From Umbilicaria muhlenbergii (Eukaryota; Ascomycota; Lecanoromycetes; Umbilicariales; Umbilicariaceae): a DNA stretch of 64,000 nucleotides. Positions 53,931 to 64,000 of the stretch are shown one piece after another; positions within the stretch are counted from its first letter, which is position 1; every line of letters begins with the position of its first letter. The stretch spans positions 3,876,129 through 3,940,128 of the forward strand of contig KK106981.1 in NCBI GenBank assembly GCA_000611775.1. Reading direction: 5' to 3'. The notes beneath the pieces are model-generated. The model had not been told where the DNA came from, did not search any database, and was given only the letters and a program-made list of their open reading frames with translations. The translations under genes were made by a program, and so were the position numbers.

Positions 53931-55220
53931 AACCTGTGAATATGAGCCTGATCAGACAAGGTTTTGATTTTAAAAGGTCTTAATGTTACAGCTGTTTTGA
54001 TTTTTCCTGGAAATTCCTTTCTTTGAGGTGCACTTCATCACTGCTTTGTCTGATGTAATCAGGCATGCTGTTTTTATGTTTCAGAACTACTCCTGATTAA
54101 TTATTTTCACTGATAGATCTGTCAGGCTGATCATTGAAATAATGATCAGATGAGCAATGTTTATCTGTTCAGTCTGCCTCAGAAGTTTATCTGTATCATG
54201 ATTGACTTTCATCATCAAGGAAGCTTTTACTGCATTAAAGCAGATGTGATGCCTCTGCAGAAGGTCAGTCAACATGTCTTTTTAAATGTTGAGGATTGAC
54301 TTGCCTGTTTTGACAGCATTAAGAGCTGTGAAATCCTGAAGTCTGATCTTGCTGAGCAAGGGTTTCTCAGGCTTCTGCAGAAGCTTCATATCATTTTTCT
54401 GCAGAACTCAATCATTTTACAACTCATGTTCTTATTTCACCTGATATGAGAGCATCCTCTTTTTGAGATGCTTATTTATTAAACTTTTGCGGCTGAGGTT
54501 CTTGTGACTCATGCTAAAACAGAAGTGCTTGAGAACCTGTAACTTCATGCTGTCATGCCTGTCATGAAGGAGAAGATTTCAACTCTGCAGCAGATAATTG
54601 AGGGAAAGGTGAATTACTGAAGTCATCACAACTCAATTAAATTAAATGTTGTGAACAGTCATCTACAAGACATCCTTCAAGGCTGAATGAAGTGAACACT
54701 TACATCTACATGATGTATTAACTCAGCTGCTGCTGTGAATGCTGCAATTCATTTGAATTTAACTGCCTCATCAGCAGCAGAAACAGCCTCTATTGATTTT
54801 CAGCTGCAAGCAGTCTTAATAATGATCTTTTCTGCTTTCTCTGATTTGATGACATCAAATGCAGCAGATTCTGCTGCTTCACTGCTTAATTTTAACATGT
54901 CTTGAACCCTGACAACTGTGACAGAAGCATGGCAGGAGTGAACTGCAGACATTGCAGAGTAATCTTTAATTCAAAGTCTTGATGACGCCTGAGGCCCTGC
55001 ATGAAGGAAATTGCAGAGAGAGAAGATGTTTTACTTCTGCAGAAAGATCCTGATTAATGAGATTCACAGATGTACTGCAAGAAGTGATTCATGCAGAGCT
55101 GTGTTTAATTTGAAACAGTTACACCTTCAAGGTAGAAGATCATTGAATGCTCTGCAGAAGCTGCTGAAAAAGCAGTAAAAGAATGCTCTGTTGTAAGCTT
55201 TTAATTATATGTTTCAGGTT
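53594..55220. repeat. Pair of 22-bp direct repeats about 1.6 kb apart
   Basis: The sequence TTTTAATTATATGTTTCAGG followed by TT occurs at 53594-53615 and again at 55199-55220 in the same orientation. A further AACTTTTTTAAT follows each copy at slightly different distances. The 1.6 kb between has no ORF and no recognisable domain. These could be remnants of direct terminal repeats or a local duplication. Confidence 0.5.
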
Positions 55221-56200
55221 CACCTCTTACTCCTGAAATTGCCAGGCAAAACTAACTTTTTTAATAAAGTTCACAAAATCATCCCTTCATATCTCTCATC
55301 CTGATTCATCAACATGAGGGCTGCAGGTCTAGGACTTGAAGGAGATTTAAAGAGAGGTAATGACTAAAGCTGAGGCAGGTTAACATGTGTGAAGATGTTA
55401 AAGTTGAATGACTCAGTGAGGTCCTGAATAAAGCTGATGTTTTCAGTGATTTTGTGTATACCCCTTGCAGCGCTTTGTATTTAAGGCTTTGATCTTTGCA
55501 TGTTATGATTTAATACATTTTCAATGATTTCTGAACTCTCTGTGCGTGCTCACTGTCTTTTATCTTTTAAACAAGGACTTCTTACAGTTTCATTGTCATT
55601 TCTTGACAAAAGAATTTCATTCTGAGTGTGTTTCTTGCTTGATTGACTTCAAATTAACGCGTCTTACAGGTTTACATGTGACTAAACTATGTTCAAGTCC
55701 CTGACATCATTGGACAAGAGAATGTGACTGTCAAGAAAAGAAGTGAAAGTCTTTCATCTGCAGCAGCAATGAAAAAGAGGTAATTATAAATCACTCTCTG
55801 TTTGACAAGCCCTTTTGCCCGCTGCTAATTATCAACAAGCACTGATATATGGGAAAGTTTCAAGGCAATCAGGCTTGACTTGAATTTTTGATTATTTATT
55901 TTCTCAAGGGAAACTTGAAATCTTTGAAAATATTGACATGAAGATGTTGCATGAGTGCAAATCAAGGCCAATCAACTTTCTACTAATAAATTGAATAAAG
56001 ATACACATATATAAGTCCTCCTGAAATGCTGAGTTCCTCTGAGTGACAGAAAACATCATATTCATCTTTGTTTTCTGTTCTCATCTCTGCAAGTCTTACC
56101 TCTTTCTCCTCTGTTCTTATCAGCTTGAAAAGGGCGCTTCTGCTGACTCAGGAGCTCAGCCTGACCTAGTTTAATTATCATCAACATCATCAACATTTGT
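53930..56200. other. AT-rich, CpG-poor decayed sequence without recognisable coding
   Basis: There is no ORF of more than about 60 codons on either strand and no recognised protein similarity. 53930-55450 is nearly free of CpG; 55450-56200 has regained several (GCAGCGCTT, GCGTGCTC, AACGCGTC, CCCGCTGC, GGGCGCTTC). A TATATAAG box-like word is at about 56008. It may include old LTR or solo-LTR sequence, but I could not define ends. Confidence 0.5.
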
Positions 56201-56224
56201 CAGCGTCAAAAAGCGGCAAAAATA

Positions 56225-56375
56225 TCAACTTTGAGGGGAGTTGAACCCGTGTGCGTTACTCAGAGGATAGTTGTAGCTCAATTCATTGACAGGCTGCAAT
56301 GAGCCGCCTCTGAAAAGTCACAACATATCATTCATCATTGTAATCACTGTGCCACTGAGGTGGCAAAGTCTGTGA
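56225..56375 (-). repeat. tRNA-like (SINE-like) segment with A- and B-box words
   Basis: On the minus strand, GTGGCACAGTGATTA (A-box-like, about 56345-56360) precedes GGGTTCAACTCCCC (close to the B-box GGTTCRANYCC, about 56234-56247). The T-stem-like ends flank the B box. The spacing (about 110 nt) is too long for an ordinary tRNA unless an insertion or intron separates the halves, and no full cloverleaf is evident. This fits a degraded tRNA-derived SINE head or a tRNA pseudogene. Confidence 0.35.
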
Positions 56376-57100
56376 TGATAAAGGTTAATATAAACATCAT
56401 CTAAAGCCTGTGGAGAGTGTAATGCAGTCAGCTAAACAGTTTAAGTCAAATCAAGTGATTTTTTCACTGAAGGCCTGCTCTTTTGACCTTAAGAGACGCT
56501 CAGAGGAGGGTTGAAGTCAGTGATATCACTTTTGAAGATGTGATAAAGTGGCAGAGCAGTCTAAAGCTTTAAGGCTGAGAAGAGGGGTTTTTTCTATTCA
56601 GCAACATCAAGCTGCAGATGATTGCCACCTCACTTTAAGACATGATTAAAATCACTTTGAACATCAATCCTGTGCAATTTCAAACCACTGAGACGTGACT
56701 GAATAAAATTATTAAAAATCAGAAGACTTGAAGCCTGCTGCACCTCACTTTCTCAGCAGTTTCTCCACATCTACGTGCACAAATTAAATCATTTGAAAGC
56801 GTAAAATGCATAGATCAATTCAACACTGTTCAAGCTATGATTTGCAAATTTCAGGAATTATTTTGGCTCATACATGACTCAATAATTGAAAAAACCGCTT
56901 CACGGGGTGTATTTTCAATGAGTTATTCACTTCACTTAATAACTTGAGTTATAACCCAGCTAAATGCCCCCTGAGACAACAGTTCATAATTCATGAGGCA
57001 ACACTGCATTATAAGCAATGCTGCATCCCCCCCTCCTCCTCAATTATTGAGATTACCTGTTTCTTCATCATAATTGCATGCATTCAATGAAGAAAGAAGT
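56375..57100. other. AT-rich region with short terminal-repeat-like motifs
   Basis: There are no ORFs. It contains GGGGTGTATTTTCA at about 56905 (a near copy is at 58298, and an inverted partner AATACACCCC at 52111), GTTATT/ATAAC words at 56925-56960, and CATGAGGCAACACTG at 56994, whose inverse complement CAGTGTTGCCTCATG lies at about 57391. It keeps more CpG than the sequence to its right. Confidence 0.5.
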
Positions 57101-57109
57101 GCATATTCT

Positions 57110-57735
57110 GAAGATCATTAAAATCTATAATAATGCTCTTACAAATTCAGAAAGCAGCTAGAGACACAGATTAAAAAGTTAAAATGACTGCAGAATAAAG
57201 AGGAGAAGCAGACTGTGAAGACTGCAGTTATCACAGTAAAAGCAGTCTTGAAGATGTTGAAATGTATAAAATTCTACAACTTTGTTATAAATTATAATGT
57301 AGAGCTTCAAAGTTCCTTATTTAAATTGAAATTTACAGCTCAATTGATGAAATTCTGATTTTTTCCCCCTGAGGGGGGGAGGGGAGGGTACAGTGTTGCC
57401 TCATGAGATATATTAACATATTTTACTCCTCAATGTTGCATCATTTCCCCTCCTCTCACCCCTGCCTGAACATCAAAATATCAATTAAAAATTAAAAGTT
57501 CATCAATTGAGCTGTAGATTTCAGTTTAAACAGAGAGTTTTGAAGCTTTACATTGTAGTCTATTGTAGAGCTGTAGGATTTATAAATTTTAAAACCTTTA
57601 ATGTTGTCTTCACTGTGATAACTGCTGTTTTCATTGTTTATTTCTTTTTTTTATTCTGCAGCTGCTTCAACTTTCTGATCTGTGTCTTCAGCTGTTTTTG
57701 TCAGGACTATGCAGATTATGAATTAATGCATATAT
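57110..57735. repeat. Large inverted repeat, about 235-bp arms around about 150-bp spacer
   Basis: The left arm (about 57110-57350) and right arm (about 57498-57735) are diverged reverse complements. The best-matching inner ends are CAGCTCAATTGATGAA and TTCATCAATTGAGCTG, and further in GCTTCAAAGTTCC pairs with ACTTTGAAGC-like sequence. Outer parts pair TGCAGTTATCACAGT with ACTGTGATAACTGC and GACACAGATTAAAAAG with CTTTCTGATCTGTGTC. The spacer holds the C/G-rich CCCCCTGAGGGGGGG palindrome and the CAGTGTTGCCTCATG word. This is two copies of one element facing each other, or a foldback element. It encodes nothing intact. Confidence 0.75.
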
Positions 57736-58290
57736 TTTAACAGCTGACATTTAACTACAGAGAAGAATTTTAGTCTAAGGAGCAAAAGGAAGAAAAAGCA
57801 TGAAGATTAAAGTTTTTATATATGTGTTAAACTCACTAATTTAATCACTGTTAACTCATTCAGTCATTCAGTGTTAACCTGTTCAGTCATTCAGTTCAAT
57901 ACATCATTCAGATTGTTCAGTTCAATTTGATGTTCAAGTGTAAACCTGACACTATTCCTCTCTTTATTTAATAAGTTTCATGAGCTGATCATTTACTTTT
58001 CTGCCTTGTCATTGATGTATTTGATGACTCAGTCAGCTTATTTAAGTACCTCTCATGAAATGCCTCCTTCAGTTCAGGTGAGTGTTTAAATTCATCAGTG
58101 TTGTATTAAATCTTGTCAAGTGAATATTTTTTTCATGTCATTCTGTACTGTAATTTGTTTCTTCATCAACAGCTGTCATTAATTTGTTCAACTTCTCATT
58201 TCAGTTCAGCCTGTTCAGTTATTACAGGTGGCGGTAGTGACTCAATTTATTCAAACAAAGAATCATTCACAGTGAGTTGTAGTAAGAAAG
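57736..58290. other. AT-rich sequence with CATTCAGT/GTTCAGT repeats, possible old LTR
   Basis: At 57855-57935 there are many ATTCAGT/TTCAGTT words in tandem. The position just beyond the 3' end of a minus-strand Gypsy fragment makes an LTR remnant plausible, but no TG...CA ends or matching partner were found. Confidence 0.35.
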
Positions 58291-58975
58291 TGTGAAATAC
58301 AGGGTGTATTTTCATTAACTCAGGCAGTTTAAGTTTATATGCTTGAGTTGAAACTTTCTTCTTGATTTAAAAAGGTCCTTTGTTCTTGTGATTCAACTTT
58401 TTGAACAGGTGAGTCATTCAAATGTTTTTTGTAAATAATCATATCAGATCTTTCACTTGATATGTTGAGATCAACATTTAAATTCAATTTGTGAAGTCTT
58501 TCTGTTAAAGTTGTGCTGCTGTCATGTTCTCTTGTAACATCATATGTAAAGTTTTCATATGATTCATTATGAAATCAGTCTTTTCCTTCAGAATCTGTTC
58601 TCTTGTCAGCAGTGATGAGGTGATCAATTGTTCAAGGTTGAAGCTCATTCAGAAGTGATATCTCTTATTCACAAAAAATGATGAAACTTTGATGAAGTCA
58701 GAATCTGCATTGTTGGCTGTAAACTCAGTCATTGATAATCATTTTGCTCAGTCATCTTGCTGATAGTTCACAAACACTCTGAGGTAGTATTTAACATTTG
58801 CATTTGCATTTTCAGACTGCTCATCTGTATCAGGATCATGCAGAGCTCATCATGTAAATGTGATGATCAAGAGATTAATTTTAAGGAGTCATTAAGTGAT
58901 GAGCAAAACTACATATGTGAGTGTTGCAGAATTAGCTGAATGCGCTAAGCTCAATCAGAAGTTAATTTAAATTGC
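58290..58975 (-). mobile_element. Ty3/Gypsy fossil, integrase C-terminal fragment
   Basis: Minus-strand translation shows the C-terminal part of a Gypsy integrase, related to but distinct from the corresponding part of the larger fossil to its right. It is a broken fragment with many interruptions; only the 3' end of pol is present. CpG is almost absent, so it is either old or heavily mutated by a RIP-like process. No LTR ends could be defined. Confidence 0.6.
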
Positions 58976-59079
58976 TTAATTTTATTATGTTTTTAATATT
59001 ACCTCTCTCTCTGAAAAAGTTTCATCTGTGATGCTGCTGCAAAAATAACATTAAAATGTAACATTCTTGCTCTGCTGCT

Positions 59080-59175
59080 TTGAACAGTTCAGTCTGAACA
59101 GCTTCTTTAAACAGTTTTTAAACAATTTTATTTAAACAGTTACTCTGAACAGTTCTTGAACAGCTTAAATTTAAC
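59080..59175. repeat. GAACAGTT/AAACAGTT short repeat cluster
   Basis: Seven or so degenerate copies of GAACAGTT or AAACAGTT lie in about 90 bp between the two Gypsy pol tails, possibly within an LTR of the right-hand element. Confidence 0.5.
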
Positions 59176-59179
59176 ATGA

Positions 59180-62100
59180 CTTGTTGAAGTATCTGCAGTG
59201 AAATTCCTTCAGCACTTTCATTAAGCTGTTAAACTCACCTTTATCTGCATAATATTACTCATTGTTGTGATTAATTTCATGTCATTTAACCTTGTATTGA
59301 AGCCTGCTGTGATATCATTTTAAGTCAAGAATATCATTAATCTCTCAATGCTCCTCCTCATCTTCTGTTACAATGAGGGCTGATGAGGGTGTATGCTGAC
59401 CTGAAAGAGGATCAGTGACACATGAGTGAAGCAGCTTGAGGCTGAAGATATCATGAATTCACATGATAACAAGTAGCTTCAATTAATAGGTGACTCTCAC
59501 TTATTTTTTAACATGAAACAGTCTCAACTGCTTGTCTTTTAAGTCACGGCTTGATCATGTGATTTTGATGTTACAGCTTGACAGTCATATCATATTTTTT
59601 ACCTCATAACTGACATTCTTTTGATGTTTATTCACTTGCACTTTCATAAATTCCCTGCTCTTCTTCAACTGCTGTTTACTGAAATCAAGGATTTCCTGCA
59701 TATGAGTTGTTATGTCCTTCACCTTCACTGACTGAAGTCATTCACGGGTGAATTCATAAGTAGTAGTGTCAGAGTTAAAACTCATGCATGAGTGAAAGCC
59801 TTTGTTAAGGTAAAAAGATGAGAGTGAAGTTGCTGAGAAGCAGTTGTTATTATCACTGAACTCAATCATAAGCAGTCATTTCACTCAATCATCTTGCATG
59901 TAGTTGCAATATGTTCAGAGGCCTCATTTAACATCTTGATTAATCTGTTCAGTTTGGTCATCTGTCTCTGAGTGATAAGTGATTAATAAGTTAATCTTGA
60001 TTTTCAGATGTTTACATATGCTCTGTCATAAGTTTGAGATAAACTGAGGGCCTCAGTCTGAAGTAATAAAGCTGAGCAGATCATGTAGATGATAAATGTT
60101 TTATAACATAAATTATATTAACTTCTCTGTTGAGGTTCCTTCATCTTTTGAATGACAAAGAACATAATGCCTTTCCTTAAATAACTTATCAATGAGAATG
60201 CAGATAGTGTTATAACCCTCTGATATTAATAATTTTATTATAAAGTTCATGACAATGTTCTGTCAGCATTGTTGCAGGATAGAAAGTGACATCAGAAGTT
60301 CATTAATGACATCATGAAGTGACTTGCTTCATTAGCAGTGATGACAGTTTCAGATGTATTACTTCATGATGATCATATGTCTTGATCAGTAATAATGCTG
60401 ATGAATAAGTTCTACTGTTCAATTTATGCCTGAATGTTCAGAAGACAGCTGATCATGTATTTTCTAAAAAAGCTCAGTCTGTAGGAATTCTGATACTCAT
60501 AAAAAGTTATTTTTAAATAGAGTGTCATTCACTACCTGATATTCATGAAGGTGAGTGTCATGTAGCTTAATGACATTCTTTGTTATGATTGAATGATATT
60601 CACTGCATAACTCATCTGTTTTATTAATTGTATGAATCTGCTTAAAAAGGCCTTCTTTCACTTCTTTAACTCAGATTTCAACACAATCTGAAGTAAGAAG
60701 AGTCTGATAAATCAGGGTTTTATCCTCAGAGTTGAACATTTAAGTAAGAGTGTCAGCTTTGTCATTAATCTTGCTTGATTAAAAGATCACCTGAAAGTTA
60801 AACTTTAACAGAATGTTTAAATATTTGATTTGTTGACATGTTAACTTCTTATTCTTCATAAAGGTCTTCAGGGCCTGATGATTAATGAAGATTTATATGA
60901 GTAAGTCAATGTGTTTAAGTTCAGGACATCAGTGTTTGAAACAGTGAATAATAATCAGCAGTTTTTTATCATAAATGTGATAATTGCACTCTGCTGAGAT
61001 CATGCTCTTGTTGTAGAATGTCATCAGGTGAAGAACTTCTTCATTATCATATTAAGAGAGGATTTCATCTGTCACAAGATCAGAGACATCTGTCTTTAGT
61101 ATAATTTAACAATTGAGATTAAAATGCTTTAATACTGAAGTCTTCATCATGACCTGTTTGAGGTCTTAAAATATCTTGAAGCAGTTTTTAATTCATGCAA
61201 AAGAAACCTCCTTTCTAATAAGAGCAATGAGAGGTTTAATAATTTTGAAGAAGTTTCATATGAACTGACAGTAAAAGTTAATGAAGCTTATGAAGTCTTG
61301 AATCTTTTTTAAATTAATAAGTTTAAGTCACTCTGTGACTGCTTTCATCTTTTAAAAATTCATTCATAAGCTCTCTCTGAAGATAATGACCCTCAAAAAG
61401 ACTGTCTCTGAGACATTAAATTCACACTTCTTTATGTCAATCTGTAAATCAGCTTCATGAAGATGTTGAAGCATTTATTTAACATGATGATTATGCTCCT
61501 TTCAAGTCTTGCTGTAAATGAAGATGTCATTCAGATAAGCCTGACAGAAGTCATTAAGAAAGTCTTATAAAGTATCATTAATGTACTGCTGAAAGATGCT
61601 CAGTTCATTGATTAATCTAAATGATAAAACACAATATTTGTAGAAGCTTAAAGCAGTGATAAAGATTATAAAATTCTCACTATCTGAGTGCATACATAAC
61701 TTATTGAAGGTGATGATAATGTCAAGTTTAATAAAATGTTTGCATTTTAAAATCTTTTCAATCACCTCTTTAATGAGTGATAAGAGATAATGATTTCACT
61801 TTGTAAAGACATTAAGCTTTTAATAATTCATGCAGAATCTGAGATCTTCATTCACTTTTAAAGCAAACAGCACTGATGAGGAATATGCTGCTTTATTAAA
61901 AGTAATAAAATCTTTAAAAAGATTTTTATTAAGATATTTCTTAACCTTCTGAAGCTTGTAGAGTGACATATGATAAACTCAGCTTTAAGGTGAAGTGATA
62001 TTGTTCATCAGCTCAATCTTGTGATCATATGATCAGTGAGATGATAATCAGTTGACTTGAAAGTAATTAAAGATGTTTAAGTATTCATGATATTCTGAAG

Positions 62101-62420
62101 GTAACTTCTGATGTATCTTTTTAAGATGTTCAGAGATGTTCACTTTAAAGCTTATTGTTATGAACTACTTACTTTCTCAAGTAGATTTAACTCTTTCTCA
62201 AGTAGGATTAGCCTTCTTGAGCATAAAAGTTAAACATCTCACTAGGAAATGAAGGCAAGCTTTTACAACTTAATAAATGAAAGATGTAATCTTAGCATTT
62301 GATAACAACATCTGATTTTTGAGTCCTCTGTCTTTAGATAGAAATCAGTTTGCTTCAGTGAATAATCAGTCCTTCATCAGCTCAGGTGACGTTATTGAAC
62401 CTGTCAACTTAACATCAGCT
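59180..62420 (-). mobile_element. Ty3/Gypsy chromovirus fossil (protease?, RT, RNase H, integrase, chromodomain)
   Basis: The minus-strand parts come in the order expected for a Ty3/Gypsy chromovirus. A possible protease-end region is at about 62250-62420, reverse transcriptase at about 61100-62150 (the 66-codon open piece at 61565-61765 carries the FIKLDI and FQQYINDTL landmarks), an RNase H region at about 60750-61050, integrase at about 59700-60450 and a chromodomain-like end at about 59180-59350. The chromodomain places it among chromoviruses, common in ascomycetes. It is clearly broken, with dozens of interruptions, and nearly devoid of CpG. The right end meets an oppositely oriented gag-like region near 62.4 kb. 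LTRs are not defined; age cannot be dated beyond old or heavily mutated. Confidence 0.8.
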
Positions 62421-62449
62421 GACTTGCTTAATTAATCACTACTTCCTTA

Positions 62450-64000
62450 CTACCTCCTTGAGACAGATAAACTGAATTCAGAAGAACTACTTGAGCTTAA
62501 TGATAACATTATAGCTCTGAGGCATCAGTTTCATTGATTTGTAGTCTCTGAAATTTCAAATGTGAGAATTTTAAGAGAGACTGATCATCTCTGCATGAAA
62601 ATTGTTCACTGATACTATCCTTATGAGCTGTCCCCTGAATCAACAGAAAGGTCAAGATCAATTATTAAAAGTTTTTAAAAAGCATTAATAATATTCATAA
62701 ACTCTACTGAAAGTTCATTCAGTCAAGGAACTTCAGAGCTTAAGTTTTCTTCAAAGTGATTAATTAATCATATTAGAGACAGTTCTCTTCACATCACTTT
62801 TAACAGATTCTGTATTAAAACTTCTACCCTCAGAGAGACTTCTTACTTCATTGCACTCTCTCAAGTGAATGACTTACCTTCATTCAGTGTCTCATCAATA
62901 ACAGAACTCTTCATCACATGAGCTTTAACAGAATCACTCTTTACTCAAGATAAAGCCTCTACAAGCTTATCAGAAATTTCTTTAAAGTCTGCAACAGCAA
63001 TCACTGAAGCATCTTAATCCTCAACAGCCTTTTCATCAGAAGAAGAAGCTCAGTTCATTATAAACTTCACATCAGTTGAAACATATTAATTTATCATCAA
63101 CCTCCCCTCTGAAGAGTCCTCTGTGAAAGAAGAAATAATTCAATTGACTAGAATTGAAGAGGAAGTGCTGAAAGAAAAGAGTAAAAAGTCAGAACTAACT
63201 TCAGTTCAGGCTGACAAATAAAAAGCATTCAGTCATGAAAGAATATCTGCAGAAAAAGAGTTAATCAATGTTCTTCTGAAGGAACAAGAATCATTGACAT
63301 GAGAAAATATACTGACACAGGACTGAGCAAACACTCAATGACAACTTATACATAAAATCAGAGATGAACATGATTGAAAGAAATTCACTCACAGAGGCAG
63401 TGAGAGACATGCTCAACATTCTGAGAAATGAAATCTTGAGAAGGAGTGATGCCTGCTAAAAGAAGAACATTTAAAGTTGAAACATCTGAAACAAGAACAT
63501 CTGAAACAAGAATGTCTATAACAAGAACATCTTAAATGAGAATGCTTAAAGTTGAAACAAGGTAAACAACAACATCTTGAATGAGAACAATTTGAACAAG
63601 AACATTTAAAATGAGTACATTTAAAGTTAAAATGAGCAGAATGAGAACACTTAAATCTTAAACATCAGCTTAAGCAAATTCAGACACAAATCAAAATGAT
63701 TAATTAAGGTGAATCATTAAATACAGGAGCTTCTGAGTTCAGCTCATCAACTCATAACTCACATGCATTCACAGCCTTTTCTTCAGAGCAAATTTAAGTT
63801 TTGTCTCAACTTTTTGATGAGAAGCTTCACTCAGTGTTTAGCCTGCAAGGTTCATCAGGTCCTTCAGGTGTGTTAAGATCAGCAGATTTAACTCTGCATG
63901 TAACAGCTCCTGTTAACTTTTAAGCTTCAGATCTTGATTTCTTTCATTCTGATATTTCAGAATCATATGAAACTGAAGATGTTATCTTCAACTTTAAAGA
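62450..64000 (+). mobile_element. LTR-retroelement gag-like fossil, plus strand, runs off the window
   Basis: The plus-strand reading has the composition and layout of a fungal Gypsy gag polyprotein: a Ser/Glu-rich N-terminal part, a Lys/Glu/Gln-rich coiled-coil-like stretch built from a degenerate 15-bp repeat (about 63440-63660), then near 63940 the start of the conserved gag domain (DLDFFHSDISES). It is broken by many interruptions and lacks CpG. It faces away from the minus-strand pol fossil at its left, so it belongs to a different insertion. Any pol genes would lie beyond the right edge. Confidence 0.55.
63440..63665 (+). repeat. Degenerate 15-bp tandem repeat GAACATCTGAAACAA
   Basis: About 14 imperfect copies of GAACATYTRAARYRA-type units encode a regular Glu-His-Leu-Lys-Gln-like pentad. 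This is probably the helical repeat of a retroelement gag. The unit copies differ mainly by C/T and G/A changes. Confidence 0.7.

Noticed and set aside
57507-57740. 77-codon hydrophobic ORF as a membrane protein
   Set aside because: It is one arm of the large inverted repeat. Its Phe/Val-rich composition reflects T-rich decayed DNA.
1-64000. CRISPR arrays, operons or bacterial-type regulatory sites
   Set aside because: The window is clearly fungal nuclear DNA. No regularly spaced identical repeats of CRISPR type were seen.

Overview
The window looks like a filamentous ascomycete (Pezizomycotina) chromosome arm. The genes are compact, have many 47-100 nt introns with GT(or GC)...AG ends and CTRAY-like branch sites, and include fungal families such as KTR/KRE2 mannosyltransferase, samB/MUB1, MKT1, SPB1 and ATG16. 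I cannot name the species. Gene symbols are those of the recognised yeast/fungal orthologue families.

Layout. 1-11 kb: the 3' part of a GT15 mannosyltransferase, an uncharacterised 861-aa single-pass membrane protein, a RanBP1/Yrb1 homologue, the YEATS protein Taf14 and a phosducin-like protein. 11-19 kb is gene-poor except for the G-protein beta subunit (14.1-15.8 kb, minus). Phosducin-like protein and G-beta are functional partners about 3 kb apart on the same strand. 19-29 kb: MUB1 (MYND), a 2-oxoglutarate/Fe(II) oxygenase, a 670-bp foldback repeat, MKT1 and an ER protein disulfide isomerase with a KDEL tail. 29.7-36 kb: a tiny HSBP1 gene divergent from EBP2 (ribosome biogenesis), an RFTS/Raf2-like heterochromatin candidate divergent from PUS4. 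36-51 kb: an SLC35F-like transporter, YPT7 (Rab7) divergent from ATG16, DOT1, a YMC020W-like alpha/beta hydrolase divergent from SPB1, and an APH-like kinase. A fragmentary gene follows at 51.2-51.7 kb.

From about 51.7 kb to the right end the sequence changes abruptly. It becomes AT-rich, has no convincing intact ORF and is nearly free of CpG, with abundant TCA/TGA/CAG/CTG. It holds a decayed Crypton (tyrosine-recombinase DNA transposon), a large inverted repeat, a tRNA-like (SINE-like) segment, pieces of two related Ty3/Gypsy chromovirus fossils on the minus strand and a gag-like fossil on the plus strand. The CpG loss with retained CpA/TpG differs from textbook Neurospora RIP (CpA to TpA). 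It looks like a CpG-directed RIP-like or 5-methylcytosine-decay process. The junction near 51.7 kb looks like a euchromatin/heterochromatin boundary.

Gene models were assembled by eye: exon sums were checked for frame, but splice sites are inferred from consensus and family conservation, not transcripts. I saw no single undescribed system. The most unusual material is the mutational pattern and nested architecture of 52-64 kb, the foldback at 23.2-23.9 kb, and a few splicing oddities (GC-AG introns, NAGNAG acceptor, 17-nt exon).
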